7,115 nucleotides of DNA from Candidatus Omnitrophota bacterium. Lineage in GTDB: Bacteria; Omnitrophota; Gorgyraeia; Gygaellales; Profunditerraquicolaceae. Shown here piece after piece: positions 5,946 through 7,115 of the stretch. The translations under genes were made by a program, and so were the position numbers. The notes under the pieces were generated by a model, which was not told where the DNA came from, ran no database searches, and saw nothing but the letters and a program-made list of their open reading frames with translations. The stretch is taken from NCBI GenBank assembly GCA_028713875.1, contig JAQTNM010000079.1:1-7115 (forward strand), written 5' to 3'. Every line of letters begins with the position of its first letter. The stretch's first letter is position 1.

Positions 5946-6584
5946 ATGAAAAAGCTTATGATCTATGCGATTTTTGCTTTTATGTCAGCAGGATGCATAT
6001 CCGTATCCGGCAGCCCCAACCCGCGGTTCTATATGCTCAGCTCCGTAGATAGAGATAAAGCAAGCCCGGTATTGAACATACCGGCCTCTACCATTATAGA
6101 GATCGGTCCGGTTACGATCCCGCCCTACTTGGACAGGCCGCAGATGGTCACCCAGGACAAAAATAAAATGGTCACATTCGCCGAGTTTGACCGCTGGGGA
6201 GAGCCTCTTGATTCAGGCCTGGAGCGGCTGCTTGTAGAAAATCTCACGCTTATGCTCCCCGGCGCAAGCTTACAGATGTTCCCCTCCAATTTTGCCATCC
6301 CGCTCAATTACCAAGTGATCATTAGTGTTGTCCAATTAGAAGGAGATCTTAGTAAGGACCTGCTGTTTATTACGCAGTGGTCCATTATCGACTCCCAAAA
6401 CAGAAAAATGGTGCTTACTAAAAGGTCTCAATTTACCTGTCCCATTAAGCCGCATAACTATTCCGGATTAGCCGGTGCTTTGAGCGCTGCCTGCGTCTCC
6501 TTAAGCAGCGAGATAGCCGAGAATTTGTTCCGGGTCGCAAACCAGCAAAGGCCGCAGGAGGATACCAAGAGCCAGCCTAATTAA
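5946..6584 (+). CDS. PqiC-type (DUF330, ABC-transport auxiliary) lipoprotein
   Basis: A 212-residue protein with a lipoprotein signal: a short MKK start, a hydrophobic segment and SAGC with Cys17 as the likely lipidated residue. The -3 residue is Ser rather than the usual Leu, so the lipobox is imperfect. Residue 18 is Ile, not Asp, which by the E. coli sorting rule favours the outer membrane. Family landmarks of DUF330/PqiC follow: RFYMLSS near the mature N-terminus, IEIGPVTIPPYLDRPQMV, then FDRWGEPLDSGLERLLVENL, and a C-terminal helix with LSSEIAENL. In E. coli, PqiC is an outer-membrane lipoprotein that works with the MCE protein PqiB. Here it would link the MCE ring to the outer membrane. 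The ATG lies one base after the MCE gene stop, with AAGGAG at 5934-5939 six bases upstream. No MlaC-type periplasmic carrier is seen next to it. Confidence 0.88.
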   Translation: MKKLMIYAIFAFMSAGCISVSGSPNPRFYMLSSVDRDKASPVLNIPASTIIEIGPVTIPPYLDRPQMVTQDKNKMVTFAEFDRWGEPLDSGLERLLVENLTLMLPGASLQMFPSNFAIPLNYQVIISVVQLEGDLSKDLLFITQWSIIDSQNRKMVLTKRSQFTCPIKPHNYSGLAGALSAACVSLSSEIAENLFRVANQQRPQEDTKSQPN

Positions 6585-6619
6585 AGATATAAGCGTTCCC
6601 GGAAAAGGAAGGATATACA

Positions 6620-7115
6620 ATGCCGTTGACACAGCAGTTATTATTAAGATGCCCGTACTTTATTTTAGGCCCGGCTATCGTGGGGCTAGCCATAGCGTTT
6701 TCTATAACAGGGTTGCTTCTGGTGCGGCATTTTTTCCACCACAGTAAATTAAAGGCCCACCACGACGTAGCCGACCCGATACTCGGGGCCCTGGGCACGG
6801 TCTACGCGGTGCTTTTGGCGTTTGTCGTAGTTACTGTTTGGCAGAGCTTTGATAAATCCAATTCCAACGTGCAACGCGAGGCAAATTGCCTGGCTGATCT
6901 TTACAGGGACGCCGAGGCTTTTCCTGCCGAATCCAGACAAAAGATAGGCGCTTTATTGCGCCAGTACAGAGAGGTGATAGTCGATAGCAAATGGAAGATG
7001 ATGGCAGGCGGGCGGATGAGCCCGGAAGCGGAAAGCTTAATAAGACGGATCTGGGCGTTTTATACGGCTTATCAGCCGAAGAGCCCTGCGGAGCAATCGT
7101 TCTTCGACGTATCGG
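6620..7115 (+). CDS. DUF4239 (bestrophin-like) membrane protein, N-terminal part
   Basis: The frame opens with ATG at 6620, six bases after GGAAGGA (6607-6613), and continues to the window edge: 165 residues are visible and the C-terminus is missing. Two hydrophobic segments (about 14-36 and 53-75) flank a short charged loop with histidines (HFFHHSKLKAHHDVAD). After the second helix come FDKSNSNVQREANCLADLYRDA and RQYREVIVDSKWKMM. The pattern of a helix ending in VTVWQSF, then E-AN-LADLYR, then a YR-V---W segment is that of the DUF4239 family, whose members are compared with bestrophin channels; their function is not established. The gene starts 35 bases after the lipoprotein stop and no terminator intervenes, so it is probably the tail of the same transcript. 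Its role in lipid transport, if any, is unknown. Confidence 0.75.
   Translation, partial: MPLTQQLLLRCPYFILGPAIVGLAIAFSITGLLLVRHFFHHSKLKAHHDVADPILGALGTVYAVLLAFVVVTVWQSFDKSNSNVQREANCLADLYRDAEAFPAESRQKIGALLRQYREVIVDSKWKMMAGGRMSPEAESLIRRIWAFYTAYQPKSPAEQSFFDVS

Overview
The window reads as a compact stretch of chromosome from a Gram-negative (diderm) bacterium. All recognisable genes lie on the + strand. The diderm assignment rests on an outer-membrane lipid-transport (MCE/Mla-type) operon with an auxiliary lipoprotein. Codon use is of middling GC with many ATA and AGG codons, and the gene mix would suit an uncultured lineage such as Omnitrophota or a deltaproteobacterium-like group. That taxonomic guess is from general familiarity only and is weak.

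Region 1 (1-3211): the last 48 codons of a galactose-1-phosphate uridylyltransferase are followed after 17 bases by a complete P-type ATPase of the plasma-membrane proton-pump class (P3A). After 96 bases comes a small, secreted, very methionine-rich protein of unknown function. A strong rho-independent terminator closes this unit. A weak candidate promoter lies just upstream of the methionine-rich gene.

Region 2 (3212-7115): an almost canonical sigma-70 promoter with A-tracts upstream drives an Mla-like operon. It encodes a STAS-MlaE fusion permease, an MlaF-like ATPase, an MlaD-like MCE protein with one membrane anchor, and a PqiC-type (DUF330) lipoprotein. The four genes are separated by 1 base, a 4-base overlap and 1 base. 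Thirty-five bases later, with no terminator between, a DUF4239 (bestrophin-like) membrane protein begins and runs off the window end.

Together the operon should make an inner-membrane ABC complex with a periplasmic MCE ring, linked to the outer membrane by the lipoprotein, that moves phospholipid or another hydrophobic molecule between membranes. MlaA and MlaC homologues are not in the window. The proton pump would hydrolyse ATP to export protons; its link to the methionine-rich protein is only positional.

I see no CRISPR array, transposon, phage gene, tRNA or rRNA, and nothing that clearly amounts to a new system. The most unusual items are the methionine-rich secreted protein, the first operon gene lacking a Shine-Dalgarno sequence behind a strong promoter, and the mixed Mla/Pqi gene set.
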